Shown: positions 9,607 through 17,494, counted from the first letter of the stretch. The stretch: DNA of 64,000 nucleotides from Sulfitobacter sp. LCG007 (GCF_040801785.1 NZ_CP161805.1:434001-498000), one strand, 5' to 3'. Notes: generated by a model not told the origin, from the letters alone. Made by a program: numbers and translations.

Positions 9607-9828
9607 TCGCGCCTCGCGTCCGAGCGTCCATTCAACCTTGCAGCGTCACTGCCCGCGCGAGGCGTGGCAAGGCGGTTTCTTCGACCTGCGGATTCGAGGT
9701 CGCATTGGCGCGGACAAGATGCCGGTTTCCTGCGCATCGCGCCAGAGTGCCTCGGGGCAGACGCAGGGGCCGACATTCCACAAGCGCCTTGCCATCCGCA
9801 AAGCGCAGCGGGTAAACCCGCCGCAAGC

Positions 9829-9905
9829 GGTCCCTTAGCTCAACTGGATAGAGCAGCTGACTTCTAATCAGCAGGTTTGGGGTTCGAGTCCTCAAGGGAT
9901 CGCCA
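9829..9905 (+). tRNA. tRNA-Arg (anticodon TCT)
   Basis: A full 77-nt cloverleaf can be drawn by hand. The acceptor stem is GGTCCCT with AGGGATC (one G-T wobble), the anticodon stem is GCTGA/TCAGC with loop CTTCTAA (anticodon TCT), the T arm is TGGGG-TTCGAGT-CCTCA, and discriminator G is followed by an encoded CCA at 9903-9905. It sits at the junction between the catabolic cluster and lower-GC accessory DNA, a typical integration site. Confidence 0.95.
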
Positions 9906-10241
9906 GAAAATGCGCCTGTGCCAATGAAGCATAAGCTTGCACGTTTTGGGGGTTTTCATGCACACCCTCTGTCAAGGGGGCATTTCAAGGCCGACCCAAC
10001 GGCCCAACTTCGAGATATCCTGCTTGCTCACGCGAGGGGATGTGCTTAGCGGTCGTTCGTGTTTCGGACAGCGAATGGCGGCTTCCAGCCCTTATTGACC
10101 GATGCTGCACCTTGTTCCAATGACCGTTTTAAGAGTATCTGGAAACACCAGATAGGTTCCTACATGAAAAGTTGTAAGATACTCTCAAGCTTCTTTCTGT
10201 TGGTTGCGCTGCCCGTCTCAGCATAAGATGTACAATGGAAA
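9906..10241. other. Gene-free stretch next to the tRNA
   Basis: There is no convincing gene, RNA or repeat here. Base composition is more AT-rich than in the preceding 9 kb, which suggests imported or decaying DNA downstream of the tRNA. No integrase gene or second copy of the tRNA 3' end was found by reading the neighbouring sequence. Confidence 0.4.
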
Positions 10242-10289
10242 TTGGTCGATACCGGAGTCTTGTCCCATTCATCTCACGGTGAGGGAATA

Positions 10290-10529
10290 GAGATGCGCAT
10301 CAAACCTGATCCAGTCCCCAACGGATTGTTCGGCAGCGAAAACTTGGATGATCTCTTATTGGCGCTTTGCAATCACTATGCACCGTCTGTCATTCCATTT
10401 GTTCAGCAACAAACGGACATTGAGGAACCAAACTTCGTTGCCGTACGCATCGTTTCAGGAGGTGAGGTGGGGCGCTATGTCTTGGAAACTTTCGCGATTT
10501 CTGACGGGCGGTGTGGAGGGGCACTTTAA
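10290..10529 (+). CDS. Hypothetical small protein
   Basis: A 79-residue open frame starts at ATG 10290 (MRIKPDP...), and the frame is open back to 10242. It has an acidic, amphipathic middle (ENLDDLLLALCNHYAPS) and resembles no family I can name. There is a GAGGGAATAGAG stretch upstream that could be a ribosome site. It stands alone in lower-GC DNA between the tRNA and the HxlR gene. It may be a gene fragment rather than a working gene. Confidence 0.35.
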   Translation, partial: EMRIKPDPVPNGLFGSENLDDLLLALCNHYAPSVIPFVQQQTDIEEPNFVAVRIVSGGEVGRYVLETFAISDGRCGGAL

Positions 10530-11196
10530 GCGCGCATGCCTGTTGGAAGCGGCCATTGGCGCAGGTGCAGCGAAAGTCAGAAACGTCCGCTAAGCGGACC
10601 TTGTTATATTCTGCGGTGAAGGACCGTGTCCGCCCTTGATGCTGCGCTTTGCATATTGGCCTGGCGATACAACAAAAACTTGGCAGTCGTCGCGACGAGT
10701 TCCGATTTCAGTTCCATCTGACCGAACGGGACCGACATCGAAGTGATTTGCTGGCCTACAAAAAATCGGATAGAAAACATAGCGGTACGACCTGAACGCC
10801 GAAAGGGCGCAGTTATGAGGTCCGGAGAATATCGGGCCGGAGAGACCGCTTAAGGGCCTCCTTGCGCAGGGGGCGGTGTTCAGCCCCACCCGCACAACCG
10901 TCGAAAACAACAAAAAATCTGGCCGCAGCTGGATCGGGAGACCGCTTTCGCTTGGGCAAGTGGCGGAGGGGATGGACTTGATATCCAACCTTCTCTGCCC
11001 GCAAAAGCAAAATTTCCCTCTCATTCAATCGTCGAAGTCTCTGCACAGGCGACGTATTGCCCTCCAACTGGGACCGCTGCTGTCCCCTCAACACACCGAC
11101 CTGACTCGTTCCACAACCTATGGCTTGGCGGGCGCAGTTGATGCATAGCAACCGTCGGACAAGATAGGTGTCCGTGGCGATCTACCTAAAGACGCC
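10530..11196. other. Decayed intergenic stretch
   Basis: About 670 bp hold no credible gene. The open frames on either strand have no family-like sequence. A perfect inverted repeat GTCCGCT-A-AGCGGAC lies at 10585-10599, without a T-run. The stretch looks like degenerate DNA inside the accessory region. Confidence 0.4.
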
Positions 11197-11571
11197 CTAC
11201 CCGCGGTAATTCTTCTTAGCGCTCTCGATGTACGCCAACTCGCTGGCGATCCAGTCGGTGAGCCGGTCCATCACATCCAGCAATCCTTCGCCGCACTGCG
11301 TGAGGCTGTAGCTGACTTTCGGAGGCACGCTCGGCTCGACGTGACGGTCAATCAGACCATTGCGACAAAGTTCCCTCAGCGCGCTCGATAGGACCCGTTC
11401 ACTAATCCCCTCCACAGTGTCGCGGATCCAGTGAAACCGCATCGGACCCGATTTCAGAGACCAAAGGATGAGCAGCGTCCAGCGACCGGTAACGAGCTTG
11501 AACACCTCTCGGCCCGGACAATCCGAATGCATCGGGTCGGAAAGGGCCTCCGGGATGGGACTTACTTTCAT
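11197..11571 (-). CDS. HxlR-family transcriptional regulator
   Basis: This 124-residue winged-helix DNA-binding protein has the HxlR core from a CPGREVFKLVTGRWTLLIL segment to the wing (KVSYSLTQCGEGLL). Cys19 in the CPG motif occupies the place where redox- or aldehyde-sensing HxlR proteins have their reactive Cys. It is divergent from the ABM-FMN-reductase gene, with a perfect palindrome between them. HxlR regulators next to flavin reductases usually respond to electrophiles or quinones, and this role is inferred. Confidence 0.88.
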   Translation of the reverse strand: MKVSPIPEALSDPMHSDCPGREVFKLVTGRWTLLILWSLKSGPMRFHWIRDTVEGISERVLSSALRELCRNGLIDRHVEPSVPPKVSYSLTQCGEGLLDVMDRLTDWIASELAYIESAKKNYRG

Positions 11572-11605
11572 GTCAGCAACTGATTTTTATGCCGCGTCTT
11601 GTGGC

Positions 11606-11620
11606 AGTAAGCGACTTACT
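11606..11620. promoter_or_regulatory. Palindrome between hxlR-type gene and flavin reductase gene
   Basis: A perfect inverted repeat AGTAAG-CGA-CTTACT lies 51 bp upstream of the reductase ATG and 35 bp upstream of the divergent regulator start. Its position and symmetry make it a good candidate HxlR operator. Confidence 0.6.
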
Positions 11621-11670
11621 TATTATCAGTCAAGACATAAACCTTGCTTCAAATTTTGTGGGAGCAGGCC

Positions 11671-12567
11671 ATGGCAGACGAAACCGTCGAGACGCTGATC
11701 AACACCTTCACGCCGAAAGCCGGAGAAACCGACAATTTCTTGGAATTACAACTCGCGGAGATAGGAAAGCTGCGCGCAGCAGCGGCGCAATCGGGCTGGC
11801 TCGGCAACGAAGTCTATCGTGCCAAAGATGGCGGTCGGGTCGTTATCGTCACGCGTTTTCGATCCAGGGAGGCGAAGGAGCAATGGGCTCACTCATCCCA
11901 CTTTGCCGCGCATCTGCAACGGATCGAGCCGCTGCTCCATCATGGGGAATCCGTGCAGGTCGATCTCGTTGCCCGTTTCCGGGGCCCGGACCACGACATA
12001 CCGCTCAAGCTTGCCGTGATTACCGGCAGCACGCGCGAAGGGCGGTTCGGTGACAAGCCAGCGTCCTGGATCGCCGAGAAGGCGGCGTCGCACGGCGGCT
12101 TCGACGTGACGCCAGTCGATCTGCGCGATGTGGACTTGCCGTTCTTCGGCGATCCGAAGGCGAGCTCTGACCAAAGGGGGGCAGCCGAGGCGTTCGCCTC
12201 CAGCCTCGCCGCATTCGACGCCTACGTGTTCACGGTCGCGGAGTACAATCACGCGCCGACAGCCGTCCTGAAGAATGCGCTGGACCACGGCGATTGGACG
12301 CGCAAGCCGGCAGGGTTCGTCGGATACGGCGGGGTCGGCGGCGCGCGCGCGGTTGAGCATCTGCGTGGCATCGCGGCCGAACTCGAAATGGTCACGATGC
12401 AATCTGCTGTGCATATCAACTTCGCCGAGTATCTGCCCGTGTCCAAAGGAGACAAGCACCTGTCGGATTTCGATCACCTGGAAATGTCAGGCGAAAAGAT
12501 GCTGGGGCAGCTTCTCTTTTGGGGTCGAGCGCTCCGAGCAGCCCGCACAGAAGAGCTCACGGAATAG
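11671..12567 (+). CDS. ABM-type monooxygenase domain fused to NADPH-dependent FMN reductase
   Basis: This 298-residue protein has two parts. Residues 1-108 look like an antibiotic-biosynthesis-monooxygenase/quinol-monooxygenase domain (ferredoxin-like fold with FLELQLAEIGKL and FRSREAKEQWAHSSHF). Residues 112-298 are a flavodoxin-fold NAD(P)H-dependent FMN reductase with the FMN phosphate-binding loop GSTREG (119-124) and the family motif EYNHAPTAVLKNALD. The ATG at 11671 follows GGGAGCAGG; a TTG 27 bp upstream is less likely. The fusion suggests a reductase feeding reduced flavin or quinol to its own oxygenase domain. Both domains also occur separately in many bacteria. Confidence 0.85.
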   Translation: MADETVETLINTFTPKAGETDNFLELQLAEIGKLRAAAAQSGWLGNEVYRAKDGGRVVIVTRFRSREAKEQWAHSSHFAAHLQRIEPLLHHGESVQVDLVARFRGPDHDIPLKLAVITGSTREGRFGDKPASWIAEKAASHGGFDVTPVDLRDVDLPFFGDPKASSDQRGAAEAFASSLAAFDAYVFTVAEYNHAPTAVLKNALDHGDWTRKPAGFVGYGGVGGARAVEHLRGIAAELEMVTMQSAVHINFAEYLPVSKGDKHLSDFDHLEMSGEKMLGQLLFWGRALRAARTEELTE

Positions 12568-12949
12568 GACAACTGGCCGAGGCGAGCATCCCGCCGCAGC
12601 CGAACGCCCAACGATGAAGAAAGGCAGCCCAGGCGCCTAACGCTATGACAGAAACAAGGATTGCACCGAGGCTGGAGCTCACCTTCAGCAGGCCGATCAT
12701 GCCCAAGCCCCTGACCGCCAACCAGCAGAAAAAAACCCGCGAGCGCAATCTTCCATACCTGGCCTGTCGTCGGCCGTCTCCGTGTCCGCGACAAGGTAAG
12801 AAAATTTATGCCTGCCGAAAGGAGATTATCGCCGCGCCCATGACTTTCATGGCCGGAATGGCGGTGCCCCAACATACGTATAGCGCAAGCAGACCCAGCG
12901 ACCTGCCGCTCGGCTTTCCCGTTGTCTGACCGTCCACACCCTGCGTCAT
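12557..12949 (-). pseudogene. Decayed EamA/DMT-family transporter
   Basis: The minus strand encodes pieces of one DMT-superfamily exporter in shifting frames. From ATG 12949 it reads SLGLLALYVCWGTAIPAMKV, then a TAA. A second frame then gives VWKIALAGFFLLVGGQGL, and a third gives IGLLKVSSSLGAILVSVIAL-type membrane helices up to about 12557. At least two frameshifts and missing segments mean it cannot make a full transporter, which normally has about 300 residues. It is recognisable only by its helix pattern, so the family call is moderate. Confidence 0.6.
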
Positions 12950-13090
12950 TACATTTTAGCTCCTGCGATCGGTCCTGAAATCGAAAACAATCTGCTCACA
13001 TCAGGCCCTAACCTAACTCAGATTCTTTCGCCTGGTTCGCAACCACGAAATAAAGGTACGGTCCGTTTCGATTTCCCGAGCCTTGACGCC

Positions 13091-14218
13091 TCACACCTGA
13101 TCGGGACCCTGGATCGCGCCCCATCCCCATTTGGGCATTGGCCAGTTTCCTTCGGGCAAGGTCACTCCTGGTTGAGAGTTGATGACCGCGAGCCGAGAGC
13201 CCCAATCAAGATAGGCCGCGAAAGCCGTCCGAAAGGCGGCGTCGTCGGGAAACCCGATTTCATCCGCCGTCTCCAACATCATTTGCACCCAATAGGCGCG
13301 CTGCGCTTCCGTAATCCCCTTGCCGAGGTGGCGGCCGATCATGCCGAGGTGGGAGCCGCCCTCTGTGCTGTAGACCGGCCCCTCTCCGAAGACTTCGGCG
13401 ATGAAGTCCGCCACGTGCTGCGCATGCTCGAGACTCATGTCTGCAAAGAGCGGACCGAGGACGTGATCCTGCGCCACCTTGTCGTAGAAGGCCTTTGTCA
13501 GGCGGCGCAGCGCGGCGCGCCCGCCCGCGGCCTCTGCCAGCGTCGGCAGGTCCATGATCGCGGGGCGGGAGGGCCCGGGCGCGTCCGAGAACCCGTTCAG
13601 CGAGTGGGTTCCGTCGCAGAACGGCTTCGACTTCGAGCCACCGCAGCGACAGATCAGCTGTCGGGTCGATTTCGCGAAAGTGCGGCCCGTTCCACTCACC
13701 CATTCGACAGGGCCCGTAAATTCGAGCGGTCCGTCGGGCAGGGCGCGGATGCAGACCGTCCCATCCCGGGGGGCGAGCGGTGTCATGAGCTGCGTCGGCG
13801 GCTCGCCCGTGGCCTTGAAGCGGATCTCGGCATGGCTGCCGTCGCAATAGGGTTTCGACCGGGAGGCGCCGCAGCGGCACAGAACGCGGCGGCGGCTGGG
13901 GCCGTCCTCGCCCTGCAGGTCGATCCGTGCATTCACGGCATAGGGACCGTTCTCCCGCACCCGGACCGTGTTCACGGGCGGATCGGTCTCGTCCAGGGCC
14001 GGGTCGACCGCCCGGTAGGTAATCGCCCCCGAGGGGCAATTGCGCGCCACCGCGGCAAGAGCGGCGGGATCCATCGCGTCGGGGCGGATCCAGTCGCCCG
14101 GCGTGTCCGCCAGGAACACATCCGGCGCCTGGAGGACGCAGAAACGCGCGTGGATGCAGCGGGACGGATCGAAAGTGATCTCGATCTCCTCGCCCGCGAC
14201 GGTTTCGATGTTCGACAT
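13091..14218 (-). CDS. Fused Fe-S/haem protein: Fer4_19 + two CDGSH domains + group II truncated globin
   Basis: This 375-residue protein combines four modules. Residues 5-70 are a Fer4_19-like region with Cys21, Cys27 and Cys61 (RNCPSGAI). The first CDGSH 2Fe-2S site has Cys114, Cys116, Cys125 and His129, and the second has Cys190, Cys192, Cys201 and His205. Residues 226-350 are a group II truncated haemoglobin with likely proximal His297 (GRHLGKGIT). ATG 14218 (MSN) follows an AAAGGACGACC ribosome site, although the frame is open further upstream. It is the last gene of the MarR operon, 62 bp after the ABM gene. CDGSH centres transfer electrons or clusters, and group II globins bind O2 or NO. 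An electron-fed NO, O2 or peroxide-handling role is inference. Confidence 0.88.
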   Translation of the reverse strand: MSNIETVAGEEIEITFDPSRCIHARFCVLQAPDVFLADTPGDWIRPDAMDPAALAAVARNCPSGAITYRAVDPALDETDPPVNTVRVRENGPYAVNARIDLQGEDGPSRRRVLCRCGASRSKPYCDGSHAEIRFKATGEPPTQLMTPLAPRDGTVCIRALPDGPLEFTGPVEWVSGTGRTFAKSTRQLICRCGGSKSKPFCDGTHSLNGFSDAPGPSRPAIMDLPTLAEAAGGRAALRRLTKAFYDKVAQDHVLGPLFADMSLEHAQHVADFIAEVFGEGPVYSTEGGSHLGMIGRHLGKGITEAQRAYWVQMMLETADEIGFPDDAAFRTAFAAYLDWGSRLAVINSQPGVTLPEGNWPMPKWGWGAIQGPDQV

Positions 14219-14280
14219 TCGGTCGTCCTTTGTAAAGGGCGAGCGCCGCGCGGGCGCTGCCGGGGGGGGATGGGTTGGAG

Positions 14281-14607
14281 TCAGGCCGCAGTCCGCTTGA
14301 TCCATTGGGGCGCGATCGCCCGGAACTCGGACGGGCCGGCCAGCAGCGCCGCGGTCTCGGCCTGGTAGGCTTCGTACCAGGGTTGGCTGGTAAACCCGTC
14401 CGTCCCGGCGTCGTCCGTGAAGAGCTGGTAGGCGATCACCGCGTCCGGGTCGGCCTCGTCGAAGCCATAGACGTAAACCACCTGCCCCTCGGCCTGATCG
14501 ACGTAATCGCGAGCATAGGTTTCCCAGATTCGCAGGACCTCCTCGCGCTTGCCGGGCAGGGCCCGGTGGCGGATGTAGAGGGCCTTCATCGTTTGTGCGT
14601 CCTTCAT
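14281..14607 (-). CDS. ABM-family (putative quinol) monooxygenase
   Basis: This 108-residue protein has the dimeric ferredoxin-like fold of antibiotic-biosynthesis monooxygenases: IRHRALPGKREEVLRIWETYA helix, VVYVYGFDEADPDAV strand pair and QPWYEAYQAETAALL helix. Such proteins (YgiN type) often act in quinol/quinone cycling without a cofactor. ATG 14607 has AAAGGAACG just upstream; ATG 14589 is an internal alternative. It sits between a GST gene and the Fe-S/globin gene in the MarR operon, so a role in quinone or electrophile handling is likely. Confidence 0.8.
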   Translation of the reverse strand: MKDAQTMKALYIRHRALPGKREEVLRIWETYARDYVDQAEGQVVYVYGFDEADPDAVIAYQLFTDDAGTDGFTSQPWYEAYQAETAALLAGPSEFRAIAPQWIKRTAA

Positions 14608-14659
14608 GGTGTCGTTCCTTTGTGATCGTGAGCAGGCATGGGGGCATCGTCCCCTCGGG

Positions 14660-15367
14660 TCATGTCGCGGCGCCGACCGTCAGGCCCCTTTGAACCGCGG
14701 GGCGGGCGAGGCAGGCCCGGCGCCAGCGATCCACGGCGGCGAAGGAGGGCAGTGTGACCAAGTCGGCGGCGTCGTAATACTCGGTAAGGGTCCAGACCCA
14801 GCCGATCGTGGCGATGTCTGCGATGGTGTAGCTATCGCCAGCGATCCATTCCGAGCGCGTCAGCCGGTCGTCGAGGACGCTTAGGAGGCGACGGGCTTCC
14901 GCCACGTATCTCTCCTTGGGGCGCGGGTCTTCGATCCGGCGGCCGTCGAAGCGGTGGAACCAGCCGACCTGTCCGAAGATCGGGCCGACGGCGCTCATCT
15001 GGAACATCAGCCACTGGAGGGCGGCCATTCGGCCTGCCGCGTCCCAGCCGATCAGGCGTCCCTCAGCCTCGGCCAGGTAGAGCAGGATCGCCCCCGACTC
15101 CCAGAGAGCGAAGGGCCTTTTCCCCGGCCCGTCCGGATCGAGGATCGCGGGCAGCTTGCCGTTCGGGTTCAGCGCCCGGAACTCCGGCGTCGCGGTGTCG
15201 CCGCGTCCGATATCGACGCGGTGCGCCTCGTAGGGCCGCCCGAGCTCCTCGAGCAGGATCGAGACCTTCACCCCATTGGGCGTCGGAGCCGTGAAGAGTT
15301 GCAGCCGCTCGGGGTGACGCAGGGTCCAGCGGGTGAAGACGGGGTGGAGGGCGAGCGTGTCTGCCAT
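14660..15367 (-). CDS. Glutathione S-transferase (YghU/YfcG-like, Nu class)
   Basis: This 235-residue GST has the N-terminal thioredoxin fold with the TPNGVKVSILLEEL segment typical of the YghU/YfcG group, which reduces disulphides or peroxides with glutathione. It also has the PNGKLPAILDPDG cis-Pro loop and ESGAILLYLAE. The helical C-terminal domain holds the ERYVAEARRLLSVLDDRL and SYTIADIA motifs. A GAGGA ribosome site precedes ATG 15367. The exporter gene ends only 10 bp upstream, so the two are co-transcribed. Confidence 0.9.
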   Translation of the reverse strand: MADTLALHPVFTRWTLRHPERLQLFTAPTPNGVKVSILLEELGRPYEAHRVDIGRGDTATPEFRALNPNGKLPAILDPDGPGKRPFALWESGAILLYLAEAEGRLIGWDAAGRMAALQWLMFQMSAVGPIFGQVGWFHRFDGRRIEDPRPKERYVAEARRLLSVLDDRLTRSEWIAGDSYTIADIATIGWVWTLTEYYDAADLVTLPSFAAVDRWRRACLARPAVQRGLTVGAAT

Positions 15368-15377
15368 CTCCCCGTCC

Positions 15378-16304
15378 TCAGGCCTTCAGCGCCAGCTGGA
15401 AGAACAGCAGGCCGAGCGCGATGCAGATGGCCGCGGGCAAGAAGCCCGCGAAGACGGCTTCGCCCAGCACCGTGAACGCGACGAGGCTGCCGACGATGGC
15501 CGCGACCGATCCGATCTGGCTGAGATAGACGGGACCGGCGAGTTGCTGGAGGCGGAAGAAGGCCAGGTACTGGGCGACGAAGGACAGGACCGCGACGCCG
15601 AGGACAAGAGGCAGGGTCGTGCCCTGCCAAAGCTGGGCGACACTCGCCGGACCATCATAAAGACAGGCGACCGGAATACTGATCGCCGCGCCGCACAAAA
15701 GCATCAGACCCGCAAGGAGACGCGGCTGCGCGCCCTTTGGCCAGTAGCGGGTGCGAAAGACGTTGCCCACGGCGAGGACCACCGGCATGGCGCTCGCGGC
15801 CGCGACGGCGGGCAGGTCGGAGGTCGGCATCTGGCCACCCTTGGCCAAGGCCAGCCAGAGTCCCCCGACCAGCCCCGCGAGGACCCCGGCGACGCGGTTC
15901 GCGCGGAGCCGTTCGAGCCGGAACGCGAGGGCCAGCAGATGTGTCAGTAGTGTGGGGAAGGCGATGGCCATCGACACGAAGGACGCCCCGACGCGACCTA
16001 CGGAGATGTAGCCCAGCATGCTTCCCGCGGCCATCAGCGCGCCGGCCGCGAGGCTATAGGGGACGAGGGCCTGCCAGCGCCCCATCGCCTCGCCCCGCCG
16101 CACGGCGTCGGCGGTCAGGATGGCGCCAGAGCCGCCCATGGCGAAAGCGAGATACCAGATCATCGGCGCGGACTGCGTGGCGGCGAGCTTGGACAGCAGG
16201 ACGGCGAGGCTCAACAGGCTTCCGGTGACGAGCAGAAGGGCGAAGGCCCGCGTTCCGGTGGGGAGCGCGGGCTCCGGGGTGAGGGCGATGTCGGCGGTGG
16301 CCAT
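15378..16304 (-). CDS. DMT (EamA-like) family transporter
   Basis: This 308-residue membrane protein has about ten hydrophobic helices in two repeated halves, as in drug/metabolite exporters. The second-half signature LQQLAGPVYLSQIGSVAAIVGSLVAFTVLGE resembles EamA domain ends. ATG 16304 (MATADIAL) has GAAAG upstream; an ATG at 16322 would add six residues. It is the second gene of the MarR operon and could export the inducing compound or a glutathione conjugate; the substrate is unknown. Confidence 0.85.
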   Translation of the reverse strand: MATADIALTPEPALPTGTRAFALLLVTGSLLSLAVLLSKLAATQSAPMIWYLAFAMGGSGAILTADAVRRGEAMGRWQALVPYSLAAGALMAAGSMLGYISVGRVGASFVSMAIAFPTLLTHLLALAFRLERLRANRVAGVLAGLVGGLWLALAKGGQMPTSDLPAVAAASAMPVVLAVGNVFRTRYWPKGAQPRLLAGLMLLCGAAISIPVACLYDGPASVAQLWQGTTLPLVLGVAVLSFVAQYLAFFRLQQLAGPVYLSQIGSVAAIVGSLVAFTVLGEAVFAGFLPAAICIALGLLFFQLALKA

Positions 16305-16396
16305 GAGGCAATCTTTCTGCATGCACGCAGCCGGTCGACTGCGCGGGTGGGGGGATTCCGGTAGGGGAGGGCGGTCGGGGCTGGCGCGCCCGCGCG

Positions 16397-16927
16397 TCAG
16401 GGCGGGGGCTTCGCGGACAGGCTCTCGTCAGGCGGGGGGAAGGAGGTCGCCAGGCGCCGGAGCAGCGTCGCGAGCTGCGCACGCTCATCCGGCGTCAGCG
16501 CCTCGAGCCACGACGCCTCGAGCGCCATGTCCTTCTCGAAGGCAGCCACGACCTTCTCGTGCCCCTCCTCGGTCAGCTCCACGAGGAGGCTTCGGCGATC
16601 TTCGGCGGAGGGCACGCGCCGCACCAGCCCCGCCTTCTCAAGCCGCTTCAACCGGTGGGTCAGACCGCCCGAGGTGATCATCAGGGCGCCGTAAAGCTCG
16701 GTCGGCGTCAGTCGGTGATCAGGACCGCTCCGCTTGAGCGTCGCCAGAACGTCGAACTCCCCACGCTCCAGGCCGTAGGCGGCGAACAGCTTCTCGATAT
16801 GCGGCGCCATGAGACGGGAAATCCGGTTGATCCGCCCGAGCGTCGCCATCGGAGAGACGTCGAGATCGGGCCATTCGCGATGCCATTGGGCGATGAAGGT
16901 GTCGACGGAGTCGTATTCGTTGGTCAT
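16397..16927 (-). CDS. MarR-family transcriptional regulator
   Basis: This 176-residue protein has the MarR winged helix: LERGEFDVLATLKRSGP, helix-turn-helix around LTPTELYGALMITSGGLTHRLKRLEKAGLV, and the wing RRVPSAEDRRSLLVELTEEG. It heads the minus-strand operon of exporter, GST, ABM protein and Fe-S/globin protein. Two palindromic sites lie immediately upstream, fitting autorepression relieved by a small ligand or oxidant. Confidence 0.93.
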   Translation of the reverse strand: MTNEYDSVDTFIAQWHREWPDLDVSPMATLGRINRISRLMAPHIEKLFAAYGLERGEFDVLATLKRSGPDHRLTPTELYGALMITSGGLTHRLKRLEKAGLVRRVPSAEDRRSLLVELTEEGHEKVVAAFEKDMALEASWLEALTPDERAQLATLLRRLATSFPPPDESLSAKPPP

Positions 16928-16937
16928 GAGATCCTCT

Positions 16938-16955
16938 TATCTTGGCGCTAAGATA
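16938..16955. promoter_or_regulatory. MarR operator candidate 1
   Basis: TATCTT-GGCGCT-AAGATA has perfect 6-bp arms and begins 11 bp upstream of the MarR start codon. It is paired with a second near-copy 26 bp away, about two and a half helical turns, between the marR-type gene and the divergent YdeI-like gene. Confidence 0.7.
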
Positions 16956-16963
16956 ATCAGGAT

Positions 16964-16981
16964 TGTCTTGGCGTCAAGATA
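16964..16981. promoter_or_regulatory. MarR operator candidate 2
   Basis: TGTCTTGGCGTCAAGATA shares the CTTGGCG core and AAGATA arm of the first site. The shared motif CTTGGCGYYAAGA in two close copies is strong evidence for a specific repressor site covering the promoter. Confidence 0.7.
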
Positions 16982-17077
16982 CCTGTTCGATGCTTCCGCC
17001 GATTTTCTGCGGTTTCATGTAAGACAGGCCGCCTCCGCCTCCGCTACGCTTCGCCAAGACGAGAAGGAGGGCATGTC

Positions 17078-17494
17078 ATGGCCGCAGTCGAGGTCGATCT
17101 AACGAAGGTGGTGGAGTTTGCGGACGCCCGGCGCTTCTACGCCTGGCTGGAGACCCATCACGCCGTTCAGGACAGCATCTGGGTCCGGATCCACAAGAGG
17201 AGCTCCGGGACCCCCACCGTCACGCCCGAGCAGGCCACGCGGATGGCGCTCTGCTGGGGCTGGATCGACGGCCATCGCAAGGCCCTCGACGCGACCAGCT
17301 TCCTGCAGCGCTATTCCCGGCGACGCCCGGGCAGCAACTGGAGCGTCCTCAACGCCCGTGCCGTCTGGCACCTGATCGAGACCGGCGAGATGCGCCCCGC
17401 CGGGCTGGCGGCCGCGCATCGTGCAATCGAGGGCCGGAAATGGCCCCAAGACGTGCCGCCGGTTCCGCCTAGTCCGACGTCCGCGACCGCCTAA
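17078..17494 (+). CDS. YdeI/OmpD-associated family protein, C-terminally short
   Basis: This 138-residue protein matches the N-terminal two thirds of YdeI/OmpD-associated (bacteriocin-protection-like) proteins: RRFYAWLETHHAVQDSIWVRIHK, ALCWGWIDGHRKALD and RRPGSNWSVLNARAVWHLIETGEM. Family members usually continue for about 50-60 residues after the MRPAGLAA region. Here the sequence turns into a Pro-rich tail and stops, so it is probably truncated. A good GAGAAGGAGGG ribosome site precedes ATG 17078. The stop runs into the remnant of an AraC gene on the other strand, which suggests that a rearrangement joined the two. Confidence 0.75.
   Translation: MAAVEVDLTKVVEFADARRFYAWLETHHAVQDSIWVRIHKRSSGTPTVTPEQATRMALCWGWIDGHRKALDATSFLQRYSRRRPGSNWSVLNARAVWHLIETGEMRPAGLAAAHRAIEGRKWPQDVPPVPPSPTSATA

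Noticed and set aside
9632-9895. Open frame across the tRNA-Arg on the minus strand
   Set aside because: It translates the antisense of the tRNA gene (LIRSQLLYPVELRDR) and is not coding.
10590-11024. 144-codon frame on the minus strand in the decayed stretch
   Set aside because: No family-like pattern and no ribosome site; it overlaps AT-rich degenerate DNA. Not supported as a gene.
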